A stretch of DNA of 64,000 nucleotides. It comes from Tretioscincus oriximinensis (lineage: Eukaryota; Chordata; Lepidosauria; Squamata; Gymnophthalmidae). Below are positions 10,646 to 21,799 of the stretch, one piece after another (position 1 is the stretch's first letter; each line of letters begins with the position of its first letter). A model generated the notes under the pieces. That model searched no databases. It had not been told where the DNA came from and saw nothing but the letters and a program-made list of their open reading frames with translations. The stretch covers positions 282,116 to 346,115 of the forward strand of contig JAJVDF010000453.1 in the NCBI GenBank assembly GCA_022410635.1, in the 5' to 3' direction. A program made the translations under genes and the position numbers.

Positions 10646-13479
10646 AACTCCGTTAGTATATTGGTTAGTATATCAGATCAGCAGGCATACTAGGAACTTT
10701 CCCTTCCATAGCATGATGGGGTCTAAGGAAGGGCCTTATACTGCACCACTATGCAAAAGGAGGACTCCTAGAATGCTTCCTGATCCATCCAAAACGAAAT
10801 TACAGTTGCATCTATATGATGGAAATGGCTGGCACAGAATTAAAATAGGTGATAGTTGCCTCCAATGGTTGTGGTCTAAATGGTTGCTTCCAATAAGCAT
10901 GGGACCTTTATCATAGATTTTGTGCACATCAGATCTATTTTCAAAGAAATAAAGTGTTTCCCCATTTTTGTTGGGCCCCTTCTTCATCACCCTTGGTGTT
11001 TCTGATTTGTCAAGCAGAACTATATGGAAAAGAAAAANACACACCAGATGCTTGAATTTTGTTACTATTCCTAGGGAAGGTACGTTAATGGTGGGATGGG
11101 AGTGGTTTGGCAATTTGTCTCTCATCAAACCAATCCGTGTTCATTGATGGGTTTGAGTATAACTGAAAACGAGTTTTGGATGAGACAACCAATTATTGGA
11201 GTTCTTGTCTTTTCTTAGCAGTAAAGAGGCAGTTGATTAATGCCTTGGCCCTAAGTGTGTGTAGCTTTTAATACAGTGATTTCTCTAGGAAAAGCCCTTT
11301 TCTGTATAATCTTTTATAGGAAAGAGATGAAAAAGTGCATGACACAAGGAGATGTGATTGTCTAAATACGGTATGGTGGTTGATCTTTTTCTGTCTTTTT
11401 CTCCCTTCTACTCTCTCTATTGACTGAAATAAAAATGAAGAGACCTTTCTGAACGCAGCAGAGAACTATTTGCAGAACTTCGAATTGGAGCTGGCCATCT
11501 GGAATAATGGCCATGTTGGCTGCCTTCCACTGGAGGGAATTATTCAAAGTCATAACAGGCAGTGGTCACTGGGGAATGGACCTAGGGAAAGCTAGTCATT
11601 CTTTCATATTTGTATGGGGTATTAGTGAAGATTTATTAAAACACTTGTCTTGTTCCGAATTGACAGTCGTGGTTATTAATATCGTTAGTTTTATTTGAAG
11701 AAGTGTCTCCTTGCTATATTTCAAATTGGTTTACTGCATCACGTAAAATACAGCATCTCCACTGTGGCAGAATGAAAATAAAAAGAGCAATATCTACATA
11801 AACCTGTTTTGTATAATGTGCATGGAACATTTACTAAACCCACAGTTCACAAATCACTTACACTAGAATGACCTCATTGTGGATGTAGGCTTTCCCTCCT
11901 GCTTTCACTTTCTGATGATTTTTATGCCATTGTATCCTAGGCAGTGAATAAATAAAATCATAAAATTCAAAGATAGCAGCTGATAATAAAGAAAAGACAA
12001 AAACATTTAAAAAATAGTGAAAGCAACAAATCCTTATGGGAATAAGTTGCTTTAGCATTTGTATCCAATGCTATAAACTGCTGGGGTAATCGTCGTAATT
12101 TAATTTTTAAAATTATTTTTAATTTTTTTTTCTCACCTGGGATTAGTCATCATTGCGAAAAAACAAGTAAACAAATACTTCTCGTAAGGTCAACTGAAAT
12201 TAAGCCATGGCATACTTTACATGGCATGCACGTTTTGTCATGCTCAAGACTACAAATATGCACATATGCTGTCTGATTTTCAACATTTATGGGAAACCGT
12301 TTGCATATCTTGTATCCTTTCCATGGTTCATACTTAATCACAACTGTTTCTTTTTCTAAAATAAATNATCAAGTTTTGTTAACCACATAGGCTATAAGAA
12401 CAAAGCAGACATAATTCTGTTATGCAGTATAATTCACAGCTGGAATTCACTTTCTTTCTCTCGCATATACAGTATTTTCCCTGTTATGACTGGATAATGC
12501 AACCCTATGGGAGGACCTGCACAGCCATAAAGGAGGCCATTGCAAAAGCACTGGAGGGTGTGAGAACATGTAACATCAATGAACGCACATCCTGTTAGAA
12601 ACACGGCTAACCGAAATTCATTACAGGAGCAAGAGAAGACATTTTCAGCATCTTTCTCCCGTGGTTCCACCATGAAGTCCAAATTTACCTGTTCTACATT
12701 CTTCAGGTTAGATATCACAGTCCTCTTTTGAGATCCACAAAATCACAGTTAAAAATTGGGACTGATAACGTAAGCGATACCAGTGACTACAGCAGGAGAA
12801 CACATCACTTCTTTTTTTTGCCAAAGATTAGAATAAAGAGATGTGTCTTCACCATGTGCCTGAATGGATACAGAGATGGGGCCAAATGAACCTCAGAGGC
12901 AGAGGTCATTCCGCAGCTATAACTACAAGTGGCTTTCCACATGGCTGGATGGGGCAGGTACCAGAGGAGAAGCAGCAGGGGCAAAAGGACCTCAGGCAAA
13001 TACCTGAGAATTCATTTTGCCCCTCCATGCTGCAGGAAATGCTTCCATTGGACAGCCCTTCTCCCCAACACACAAACACCAAAGGGCTACTAGAAGCTCC
13101 AGAGTGGAGAGGGATTTTTCACAAAAGTATCCATTCTAGTATCTGCTGAAAGCATCTAGGCAATGTGAACCCATCATTCTGTTGGCTCAGCCTGCTGTTA
13201 ACTTCGCCATTCTTGTCTTTTGAGTTCCAATCATGCAGCAAGGCATTTTCTTATACTCATCCTGAAAGGTTAACAAATGAGAAACTAAACCAACCATACA
13301 AATAACAGCCAAAAGAACAGTTTCCAAAATGTTTTTCTGTCATGGCATTAACAATTTGATATTCAAAAAGGAAAAGCTAAAGGCCACCAATGCAGGGGTG
13401 GATGAAATAGAGCTGCTTTTTATTACTTATTCTTACATGAAATCTCTTAAATATTGCTAATGAAGCTAGTTATCCTACA
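10646..13479. other. Spacer, no recognised gene
   Basis: Long stretch without recognised repeats. A minus-strand 94-codon open frame at 12434-12718 is Cys-rich but has no known domain or convincing splice context. The rest is AT-rich with short chance frames. Confidence 0.35.
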
Positions 13480-14250
13480 TAGGGCTTTAGTGCATGTTTT
13501 CTGGGCTGGTGCAGTTCCATTTCAGTGTCTGGCAATTTACCCCAGGCTCCTATTAAGTGAATTATCACAGCTACTAAATCATCTCTGCAGGGGTTTTCAC
13601 TAATCCCATCAAGACACTTACACACTCCCTTTCTTCCCTCCTAGCAGCATAATGAATTATTATTTCATGGGGAGTTGTTAAAGAGGCCCCTTTGGAAGAC
13701 TTTAACGTGTAATTCTGGGAAGGGGCGGAGGAGCAGTGGTGGCTGCAGCAGGCAGTTTTGCAACAGATAAAAGGGCTGTGGTAGGTGTAAGTACTAGTTT
13801 AGCTTGGGGCTAAATAACACAACACTGAAAGGGCAACAGTATGGGCTCCCCTTCTGCATTCTCCCCACAACAGACCTCCCTCTGGGACGCAACTGAAGCA
13901 GAGACACTTTCTCTCCTCTGCCCTGAGGTGGAAAATGGCTGCATCTCCCCCCCTCCCCACCCCCACCCCCGTTGTCCCTGCCCTCTGGTTACCCTCATCG
14001 GCGACAAAGCCAAAAGGGACTAGGAATATAAATGTTTTCCTTAACCGGAGGAAGCACAGCGCTCACAAACCACTTGCGGAATCCATTAGGCTAATTTATT
14101 AAATACAATTTGCCTTGTGTGGTTGAGCTGAGTAATGATAAAAACATAAATAAAGGAGAAAAGCAAGCTGGAGAGATGAAGTGGGCACATGAACGGCCTC
14201 CCTTTAACGTGGCTTCGCTTCTTAAATTCTGTGTGTTAGTGTGGGAGGCG
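13480..14250. promoter_or_regulatory. Repeat-free block, candidate conserved non-coding element
   Basis: A long stretch without interspersed repeats, with AT-rich homeodomain-like cores (CTAATTTATTAAATAC near 14092, CATAATGAATTATTATTTC near 13647). It surrounds a C-rich quadruplex motif and a GC-rich GGGGCGGAGGAG box near 13722. The mixed composition suggests constraint, but this is inference. Confidence 0.3.
13947..13970 (-). other. G-quadruplex motif on the minus strand
   Basis: The plus strand has four C runs of 7, 4, 5 and 5, separated by single bases. On the minus strand this is a G-tract array with one-base loops, about the most favourable form of the quadruplex motif. Confidence 0.8.
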
Positions 14251-14439
14251 GTGGTGGAAGGGAAAGAGGGAGAATAACACAGCCATAATCCACTTTCCTT
14301 TTGTAAACAAAGGGAGTTGATCTAGGTGTCCCCAGGGCTTGTCCCTGTTCTAGATTCTGATGCCTTTGTTATACTCACCTGTCTCAGTTGATGTTTTCAT
14401 AATGCAGCCTTTGGTTAGGAAACCTGATGGCTAGGGAAT

Positions 14440-14608
14440 AAGGGCTTACCCTCACTGAGCCTTATTCTGGGCTATATCTCAGAATACAAGCCTGCCGTCT
14501 ACATGCTAGTGTAGCTTATGGGGGCCGCCATCAGCTACACTGGCATGTGGACGACCAAATTCTGTCCTGAGATGCTTCCCACAAAAAGGCTCAGTGGGGA
14601 TAGGGCCC
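14440..14608. mobile_element. Family B long palindrome (non-autonomous DNA element)
   Basis: Arms of about 80 bp meet near 14523. The left arm runs CACTGAGCC-TATTCTGGG through TACATGCTAGTGTAGCT; the right arm reads back as CACTGAGCC through CACATGCCAGTGTAGCT. Related half-copies occur at 7130-7255 and 18470-18545. No target duplication was found. Confidence 0.65.
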
Positions 14609-14784
14609 AAGTCTAAAGCAGCAAGGATACTGTAATAGACTAATATGTTCAATCTTTTCAAATCGTAAAATATTAGGTTTATACACGTTAAAACTAAAAT
14701 TTTACTCAGATTTGCTCTTGTTTTTTTGCTTATTTAAGAACTAGTCCAATTGGCTTGTTGCATTACAGTAATGCAATGGATTCT

Positions 14785-15020
14785 AGCCCCTCCTCTCCCT
14801 TGCTCCCATCCGTGCTCCCCCACTCCCTCTCTCTCTTGCCCCTCCCATCCTGCTTGCACATGCTATTTCTTTGTTTCATTCCTCCTTTCTTCCCATTTTC
14901 CTTCCTTCTTCCTTTAATCCTTTATTTTTTTCCCTTCATTTTCCTTCCTTCCCTTCCATCTTTCATTGATTCCCTTCTTTGTTCTTCCTTTTCTCACTTT
15001 CTTTCCTTCCCAATACTGGT
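14785..15020. repeat. Polypyrimidine (CT-rich) low-complexity tract
   Basis: Over 200 bp of C and T with few purines on the plus strand, built from imperfect TTCC, CTCTC and CCTTC units. The 138-codon Leu/Ser/Phe/Pro-rich open frame over it is a by-product of the composition. Confidence 0.85.
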
Positions 15021-15224
15021 CCCAATACTGAACCACTTCTCTCATTTTTCCACCCAGAGAACTGTTCATTTATTACTTCCCTCTATTTTTTTATCTTTTA
15101 GCCAGAGACCCAGGACTGGTCTTTGGAGTCTGCCAAAGTTCCAAGCCCCATCATTGGTCATTATACCTTAGAATGCTGAACTCGGCCACATGCCTTTTAT
15201 TACTTATGATATAAAAACTCTGGT

Positions 15225-15436
15225 GCAGAGGAGCTCTGCTGAATTGGAACACAGGCAGTCCATCTAGTCCAGCAGCATTCTGTCTCAGACAGTGTCCCAC
15301 CCCATTGCACTAGGGCAATCTCAAGCAGAAGAAGGCAAAATCTTCACCTGTTCCTGATTCCTTGCAAATGGTATTTCAACAATACTGCCTATTGTTCCAT
15401 CCCAGAGGCAGTATCAAAACACCCATCAATCCTAGT
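15225..15436 (-). mobile_element. CR1 LINE 3' region, antisense, part 1
   Basis: Antisense CR1 3'-end signature: GAGCTCTGCTGAATTGG, CTAGTCCAGCAGCATTCTGT, AGAAGGCAAAATCTTCACCT, GGCAGTATCAAAACACCCAT. It is interrupted at about 15437 by a SINE and resumes at 15718. Confidence 0.8.
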
Positions 15437-15438
15437 AA

Positions 15439-15474
<36 letters not shown>
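15439..15474. repeat. (TAG)n microsatellite
   Basis: About twelve TAG units in a row. It lies at the 3'-tail end of the antisense SINE, so it probably grew from that SINE's simple-repeat tail. Confidence 0.95.
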
Positions 15475-15717
15475 AAGGGCTCAGAGCGGCTTACAATATT
15501 ATTTTTAATCCAAAGGCTTACATTATGTTCTATCTTCCCCACTACATTGTGGTGGTACCTATTAATCTATCTGCAAATTTCTTTGCTTTNGAACAGCTAG
15601 GTTGACTGAAGATGATGTCAGTAGAGGGCGCTCATCCCTCTTCACTGCCGACGCCTGGGCCTTGAATGCTGATATCTCTGTTGAAACACTGAAGCTCTTA
15701 ACTGCTGCACCACTGTG
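15440..15717 (-). mobile_element. tRNA-derived SINE inserted in CR1
   Basis: Read on the minus strand, it starts with a tRNA-like head: A-box-like AGTGGTGCAGCAGTTAAGAG near 15690-15712. It continues through a body shared with the copies at 34, 40.7 and 59.5 kb (AGGGCGCTCATCCCTC near 15624) and ends in the simple-repeat tail. CR1 sequence on either side joins up when the SINE is removed. CCTAGTA at the left edge and CCTAATAG at the right look like a short decayed target duplication. Confidence 0.75.
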
Positions 15718-15812
15718 CCTAATAGCTATTAATACTACTTCCATGCATTTGTCTATCTTATCTTAAAGCTTTCTAAGGCAGTTTCTAACTGTTCTGATGG
15801 GCTATGTCACTT
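15718..15812 (-). mobile_element. CR1 LINE 3' region, antisense, part 2
   Basis: This continues the CR1 of 15225-15436: TAGCTATTAATACTACTTCC then TTGTCTATCTTATCTTAAAG. It corresponds to TAGCTGTTTATACCATTGGC and TTGTCTAATCATGTTTTAAAG in the fuller copy near 24640. Confidence 0.7.
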
Positions 15813-15952
15813 CTTCCTTCATTATGGATGTGTACGAAGGCAAGGAGATGGCTTTTAGGCTAACAATTCCTTTCAGAAGATCAGTGTCAAATGCCATTTA
15901 CAGTCTTCTAGTGAGCAGACACGATCACTGCTTTGGATACTTCTGTGGTATC

Positions 15953-16538
15953 TAGGGTTGCCATACGTCCCGGTAAAGCGGGACAATCCCGGTTTGGGGG
16001 AGTAAAATATAGTCCCCTCTGGGTTTTAAGTTAAAATCCCGGCTTTTTACATTCCCCGATGCTGCATCAGGGAATGTAAAAATGCAGGATTTTAAAGGTG
16101 AAGGAGCCGTCAGAGCTGACGGGTGCAGCCCGGCAATGCTTTCCGGGGTCCTGGAAGGAACCTCGGAGTGTGCCGTAACTGCTCCAATTCTGGAGGCGGG
16201 GTTTCGCAAAGCACACCAACTCGCCCCCAGCAAAGGAAAAATGCCCGAGTTTGTGACAGGAGGGCAGCTCTGTTCTCCTGTCACAAACCCAGGCATTTTT
16301 CCTCCGCTAGAGGTGAGTTGGCGCCAGCAGGTGCGCAAAAACCCACCTCCAGCATTGGAGCAGCTACGCATGCGCGNGNACACGGACGCTCGTGGTGAGA
16401 CAGGCAGAAGAGAGGTTCTGCCTGTCTCACTACAACCGTCCATATGTGTGTGCGCACGTATGTGTGTGTGCACGCGCGTGCACGCACCCCCACTCCACCC
16501 CCATCCCGGTTTTGGGCTGCCAAAATATGGCAGCCCTA
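15953..16538 (+). mobile_element. hAT-type non-autonomous element (family H copy 1), 586 bp
   Basis: The ends TAGGGTTGCCATACGT and ATATGGCAGCCCTA are inverted. The flanking 8-mers GTGGTATC (15945-15952) and GTGGTAGC (16539-16546) differ at one base, as expected for an old hAT target duplication. Inside are nested palindromes: ACATTCCC-GATGC-GGGAATGT near 16048-16078, CTGCTCCAAT arms between about 16165 and 16365, TTTGTGACAGGAG arms near 16250-16285, and GTGAGACAGGCAGAA arms near 16397-16430. It is GC- and CpG-rich, with no transposase ORF. A truncated inverted copy lies at 35071-35451. Confidence 0.85.
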
Positions 16539-16546
16539 GTGGTAGC

Positions 16547-17959
16547 TTGGAGTCTCTTACCCCAAAACCTGCCATTTACAGACTGCATGAAGATGCAACC
16601 TCTGTAAGAGTTTGCACTAGAGGTCAGTTTTGACAAATCTACTATTAAACAGTAACCTTACTTACCATAAATCATGGTCATTAACCAGCAACTCACACCA
16701 TTTGGGTCTATGATGGGACTAGAAAAAGTTGTAGAGAAAAGGTTAAGGAAAGCAAAAGGAGAAGTGGAAATAAACAAGATGAATAGACAGGGAACTACTA
16801 TTCCTTAGAAGAACTAGGAATGGGTCAAGACGGTGAGGTTTTTTTTCATGCAGTCACAAGAAGTCAAACTCAGCTTGATGACATGTAATAGTAACAACTT
16901 AGATTGCTCTAGGATACATACCTCACATCTTAGCAGTTCTATCCAATTGTCCACTTCTGGAAGAGCTCCAGATACTTGAAGAATACTCATACATTAGCAC
17001 TAATGCAACTTCTTCCAGGACTACGTTTTTGATGTCATCATATTGAAAAAAGAAATAAACTACCTAAGAAGCCTAGAGCAAAATGCTATTAGCAACATTT
17101 TCAATAACCCTCTACCTTATACAATATAGTCCTATTTCCAGTTGCATCGCTGGCCTGTTAAGTAATCTGCGAAAAGCTAACAAAGTCTGGCTACATCCTC
17201 ATAGTGACTGTTTAAACCCATTATTTTTTCTTTTAATCAAATTGCTGTTGTGTCAAAATATACAATTCTCGCCATGAATCTCAGTGGCTTGTTACAGTTC
17301 ACCGGTTGACCTTGAAAGTGTTTGCTCTCCTAAGCGTCTTCTCTCCGGCCTCCAGCTAAATTACTCAAGACCAGGCCTGATCATTTTTCTATACACAGAG
17401 AATGCTGATTAACATACGCAAAAGAGCTAACCCCAAAGCAGCAAAGAAACTCTCTACATTTTAAAAAGAATGTCCTTGGGTAGCAATGTACAGCTTACAT
17501 GGCATTAAAATTAACAAACTTGATTTTTTATTCCAGTGTCAAGATCTGTTCCTAGAGGAATAAATGCAAGTTCTACCTACTTTCCTCATATAAGCAACAA
17601 ATCCCCATTTCCACCCTTTTAAACACATCCATTAGATATCTAAATCCATTGGCTACCCAAGAAAGGACAATGCAGAAGTGTTTGAACGAATATCCAGTCA
17701 GGAATATAAAGCATTTATGCAGGATTGTAAATGGGGAGTTAAGTGCCAGCGGCTATGTCCATGGTTTAATGTATTAAGTAAATAAAAATGTATCTAAGAT
17801 GTGGCCACACAATTAGTTTTGAGTTATTTATCTGGAGTTTGTATGGTTTAGAAAAACTCCATCTTCTTGGCTGATGCTGTCCTAATGCATTTAACTTCAG
17901 CCATCAGCTATGATTAAACACCTGCTGTTGTGGGGAAACAAAGCACGCTAATCCAATAT
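16547..17959. other. Spacer, nothing recognised
   Basis: Unique-looking AT-rich sequence, with no gene or clear repeat. Confidence 0.35.
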
Positions 17960-18290
17960 GTATTTCTGACATCTTAAATATCACCCAGTCCCCTGACATC
18001 AGGCACAGCTTTTCAGCGGGATGGAATTCCAGAGCATATTTTTCTAATTTATGGATGGACAATAAATCAAAATTAAGCCTTGGGCAATGAAATATACATC
18101 AGCGCAGTATGAACTGACTGCAAACTAGGGCACAGCAAAGCAGAGGGGGAAAAGGGAGGTATTAATGGAATCCTGTGCTGCAAACACTGATGTGAAAATG
18201 AAAGGAGGTTCCAGCAATTTATGTGCCGCAAAATAAAGCTAAAATGAAAAAGCCAAAAGTTATGGTATTAGGCGCACTGCTGTAAGTACA
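17960..18290. promoter_or_regulatory. Repeat-free block, candidate conserved non-coding element
   Basis: No repeat detected. Motif-rich sequence such as TTTTTCTAATTTATGGATGG near 18037 and CAGCAATTTATGTGCCGCAA near 18210, with isolated CpGs retained. Conservation is inferred from texture only. Confidence 0.3.
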
Positions 18291-18469
18291 CTACTCAGTC
18301 CCCAGTTTTGGCAAATTCAGTTTGCATGGTTTCAGTCTAACATGATTTACTGACTGAGACCTTGTTTCAGCATTAAGTGGCGTTAAGTGCTCTTGTTTCA
18401 CTTTAACACATTTTCCCTAAAATTAGAGGAATTTTTTTCCCTAAAATTAGAGGAAAAAACCAGCCAGTT

Positions 18470-18650
18470 TAATTTTGGATTATATTCCAGAATAGAGCCT
18501 ACCACCTTCATGCTAGAACACACTATGGGGTCCTAGCTGCCATAATCTTTCGGATATAGTTTTTAATATGTTAATTTGTTTTTTATTGTTAACCGCCTTG
18601 AGACCTTTATATATAGGGCAATATAGAAATGTAAACAAACAAATAATTTC
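18470..18650 (+). repeat. Family B half-palindrome followed by an L2-type 3' tail
   Basis: 18470-18545 matches one arm of the 14440 palindrome (ATTCCAGAATAGAGCCTACC through CATGCTAGAAC). 18545-18650 ends in TTAACCGCCTTGAGACC followed by AAACAAACAAATAA, the 3' tail seen on squamate L2 LINEs and the SINEs that share it. Confidence 0.5.
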
Positions 18651-19130
18651 CCCTAGCATAAGTATGGGAAGTCCCTTTCAAGAATATAATTCACAATAAG
18701 ATCCAGTTCAGAAACAGTTTTTAAAAANTCAACGAAACTCAACAGTCCCAAGACTGTTTGAATCTGAGCCATTACAAGGTCCAGTTCTGTTCCTCATCTG
18801 CTCTAAAATGCATGTCCATATAACCTCAATAACCAAATGGATCTACCAGATATGAGTCTGTATTTTCATTGGCTTTATGTGCATAAAAAATGGGTTTTGG
18901 ACTGGAACNGAGTGACAAGATAGTTATGAATAAAACCTGGATAAGTGTTTGATGTTGCAATAAATATTGCAACATGTTNGAGAAATATTTTCTTAAAAAG
19001 TAACATGAGAGCTAATAAAATTTTAAAATATTTTTATCATTTCCATCTCTTTCACGTGATATCCCACTGATAAGGGTTTTTGTTTTCTAGCTTGCACAGA
19101 AAAAGCAAATAANAATTTTCATTATTTAGT

Positions 19131-19252
19131 CCAGNAAGAGGGCTTATAGCACTAAGAGAAGAAAGATAAGTGGCATGAGNTTTCATAGACATGTTCTTCA
19201 AACTAGACTTTTTACTAAGACTAACACAGCTATTTTTCTGAAATCGACTTTA
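19131..19252 (+). mobile_element. Fold-back retroelement, family F copy 2, with 10-bp target duplication
   Basis: This carries GGCATGAG-TTTCATAGACA and the shared end GACTAACACAGCTATTTTTC. ATTATTTAGT flanks it exactly on both sides (19121-19130 and 19253-19262). It is shorter than copy 1, with most of the second arm missing. Confidence 0.7.
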
Positions 19253-19748
19253 ATTATTTAGTATGTTCTCAGTACCATNCTAATTCAAACCTTGTCCATA
19301 TCACTGCAGAAGTACAGACACTATATATTCAAGGCTGCAAATACCAAGAATAGGGTTGCTATTAAAACAACAACCCCAAAGGGNGAAATACAGCTATAAT
19401 AGAAGTTTCAGCAATGTTGCAGACATTATAAACAGCATCTTTGAAAATCTCCTCTTTTACATATCCATTAAAGCTGCATTTCTCTGTCCTGATACTTTTT
19501 TAATGGCAACTATAACCAGGGTTAGATGAAAACCACAACAATGCATTGATTTTCATACCATACTGAGAAAATTCTTGCATGTAGCCATAAATTAGGCCCT
19601 TTCTGCACTAGGCTTTAGTTTGTAATGTGTCTTGGAACATATCCAAGAACAAAGCTACAAGCTCTTGCTAGGCTTAGAAAGTAAGGTAATTGCTAAAGTC
19701 CAGACAACACCTTTTATGGCCCTGTGGATGAGGCCTGAGAGGACNGTG

Positions 19749-19806
19749 TCCATGTGGTTCCCATATGGCAAACTGAATATGTTTGCCAAATGTGGTATCT
19801 ACATGG
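19749..19806. repeat. Hairpin (inverted repeat)
   Basis: CCATGTGG-TCCCATATGGCAAAC pairs across a short loop with GTTTGCCAAATGTGGTATCTACATGG-type sequence. It sits in a probable DNA-element remnant (about 19590-19830); ends not resolved. Confidence 0.5.
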
Positions 19807-20636
19807 AACCATATTTGTCCTGGCACTATTCCACTTTAAGTGCTCACTCCTGCTGTTGGTTTTCCCTGTATATCTTCCTGGGTTTGATGCGGTCAGCATA
19901 GTATATGTTGGAGACAAAAAGCTCCTCAGTGACATTGTTAATGCAGTGTGGGACAGTAGCAGACATGCATTGCTNCAAGAAGAGCTCTGAATGAATAAGG
20001 CTCTTCTCAATGCACAGGAAAGAGATAGCAACACCAGTCACACTTTTCAGCCAACTCTGCAAGTCTTGTCATTTTCATTTTGCTAACATTTACCACAAAG
20101 CTGAGCCTTTTAAAAATTACTTTTTATAGATTATTACATTATCCTAATATTCCTTTGAAAGTGCTAGCTTTTGAACCCAAATCTCTAGGGCAAGTTTAAA
20201 GATCCAATATATCCATGTAGTTTTCTAGTGATTCTTTGATATTAAGTGACAAGTAGGAAATAACTTGCTTGTAATTAGTCTTGCTCTTAGTGGTTCATTT
20301 CTTAAATAAAATATTTACTCTGCAGTCCAACTTTAAGAGCATTCCTTGTTGTAAAATGCTGTTTAAAAATTCATTCCTTTAAGTAGAGCATCCCACATAA
20401 CTGCAAACAATTAACAAATCCATTATCTGAGTCCACGAGCCATTACACTTCTACCCCAAAGTCAAGAACTGNTTTTGGTATTATTGACTGCCAGTCACTG
20501 ATTGTGTAGCAATTAAAGCATCCTTTCAAATCCACACATTTATTAAAAGCCATTTTGTAATACCTTACTGTTAACATATATATTACAACCTTTTCTTTAT
20601 TGTTTTGTGTCAGTTGTTTCTTAATATATTATTATG

Positions 20637-20759
20637 TACATCTGAAGCAGTAGATGTGTCTATGAAAGCTTATGCCGCCTACTTTTCTACTGGCCTCTTA
20701 AGTGCTACTAACCTCTTTGCTGGCATTTCTACTAGACTAACACAGCTATTTCTCTAAAA
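20637..20759 (+). mobile_element. Family F retroelement copy 3, with target duplication
   Basis: This is the single-arm form: CATCTGAAGCAGTAGATGTG, TCTATGAAAGCTTATGCC, then ACTAGACTAACACAGCTATT. AATATATTAT precedes it (20623-20632) and recurs right after it (20760-20769). Confidence 0.7.
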
Positions 20760-21068
20760 AATATATTATGGCATGTGTGGTTGAAAAACTGTGGTGGTTC
20801 CTTGGTACACAGTTCCAGAGGTCTATTTATACTGTGTACATGAGATTTACCTGCTCCTAGACTGTATCNCAGCTTGGGTCAGATGGGGTGGTATACTGTG
20901 GAGTTTTCTGTAGCCAATATGGAGGCTCATAGTCTGGAAACAACTGTCTCATTAGCCAAGGTCTTGGGAAAATGGGCTAAGGAAGGCCAATGCAAGATGA
21001 GCACACAAAGTGATGATGAGGAATAGAAACAAGGTAGAAGGTTTTTAAGCATTTATTTTNAAAAATGT

Positions 21069-21484
21069 GGCTGCGTGGACACAGCATATTTCTACCTTGA
21101 TTGGAGCAAGACAAGGAAGATTACAACACATGGGTTAAGCGTTGTTGAGCAGTCATCCCACAGTAAGCGCCATTTATGCTGGAATAAATTATGGCTGAGA
21201 TATTTAGGCAATGTTTCAGAGAGCCCCTGTCCTCTCNCATCTGTGGCGGCATGCAGGCGTGTGCACAAATTTGATGCGGGAGGATGAAACAACCGAGAAT
21301 GCAGCAGTTGTTTCCATAGGCTGCTGTAATAAAAAAAAAGTCTTGGTCTGCACTGCGATGAGACTGAGGAACAATGTGGGGCATTGGCCATGGAATATAG
21401 ACGTTTCGTGTGCACAAACACGTGATGGCTATATTCTAGAATATAACGTTATACTGGTTTTTACATCGTGGTGTGCACACAGCC
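21069..21484 (+). mobile_element. Family A non-autonomous inverted-repeat element, copy 1 (416 bp)
   Basis: The ends GGCTGCGTGGACACAGC and GTGTGCACACAGCC are inverted. Its reverse complement aligns end to end with 63315-63749 and with the reverse complement of 48577-48971. Shared blocks are a near-palindromic TATATTCTAGAATATA, CCATGGCCAATGCCCCA-like, a T-rich tract, GGAAACAACTGCTG and TTTGTGCACACGCCTGCATG. It is CpG-rich compared with its surroundings and has no ORF of its own. The superfamily is unknown because no target duplication is clear. Confidence 0.8.
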
Positions 21485-21799
21485 TTTGTGATGCATTTAT
21501 GAATGCAAATTGACAGAATGGGAAAAATTAAGTATCTGTTATACACAGAATCCAGTCATTTCAGTGGAAAGACAAACCTGGGTCCAAAGTTTACACNCTC
21601 CTGAAAGAATTACTCTAGTAAGAATGGACATTGCCTTGAAGCAAATCAATTCTATTTAATGCTCGAAAGGCTACAAAATAAACAAAGACAATATTAAAAG
21701 TTTATTAAGTCATTAAGCATCAGGATGGGCCACCCTTCTACAATATAAATTGTTCTTATGCTGAACAATGGATTTACTATTTGTTTCTTCCTGTCTACA

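Noticed and set aside
14755..15171. 138-codon Leu/Ser/Pro-rich open frame
   Set aside because: It is the translation of a polypyrimidine tract; low-complexity composition explains it.
15690..15717. tRNA gene
   Set aside because: The tRNA-like A and B box segments here and at 34.6 and 59.8 kb belong to SINE heads and lack a foldable cloverleaf.
16082..16633. 183-codon and 207-codon open frames on opposite strands
   Set aside because: They lie within the hAT-type element 15953-16538 and its edges, built from GC-rich palindromes, so both strands are open by composition. No domain is visible.
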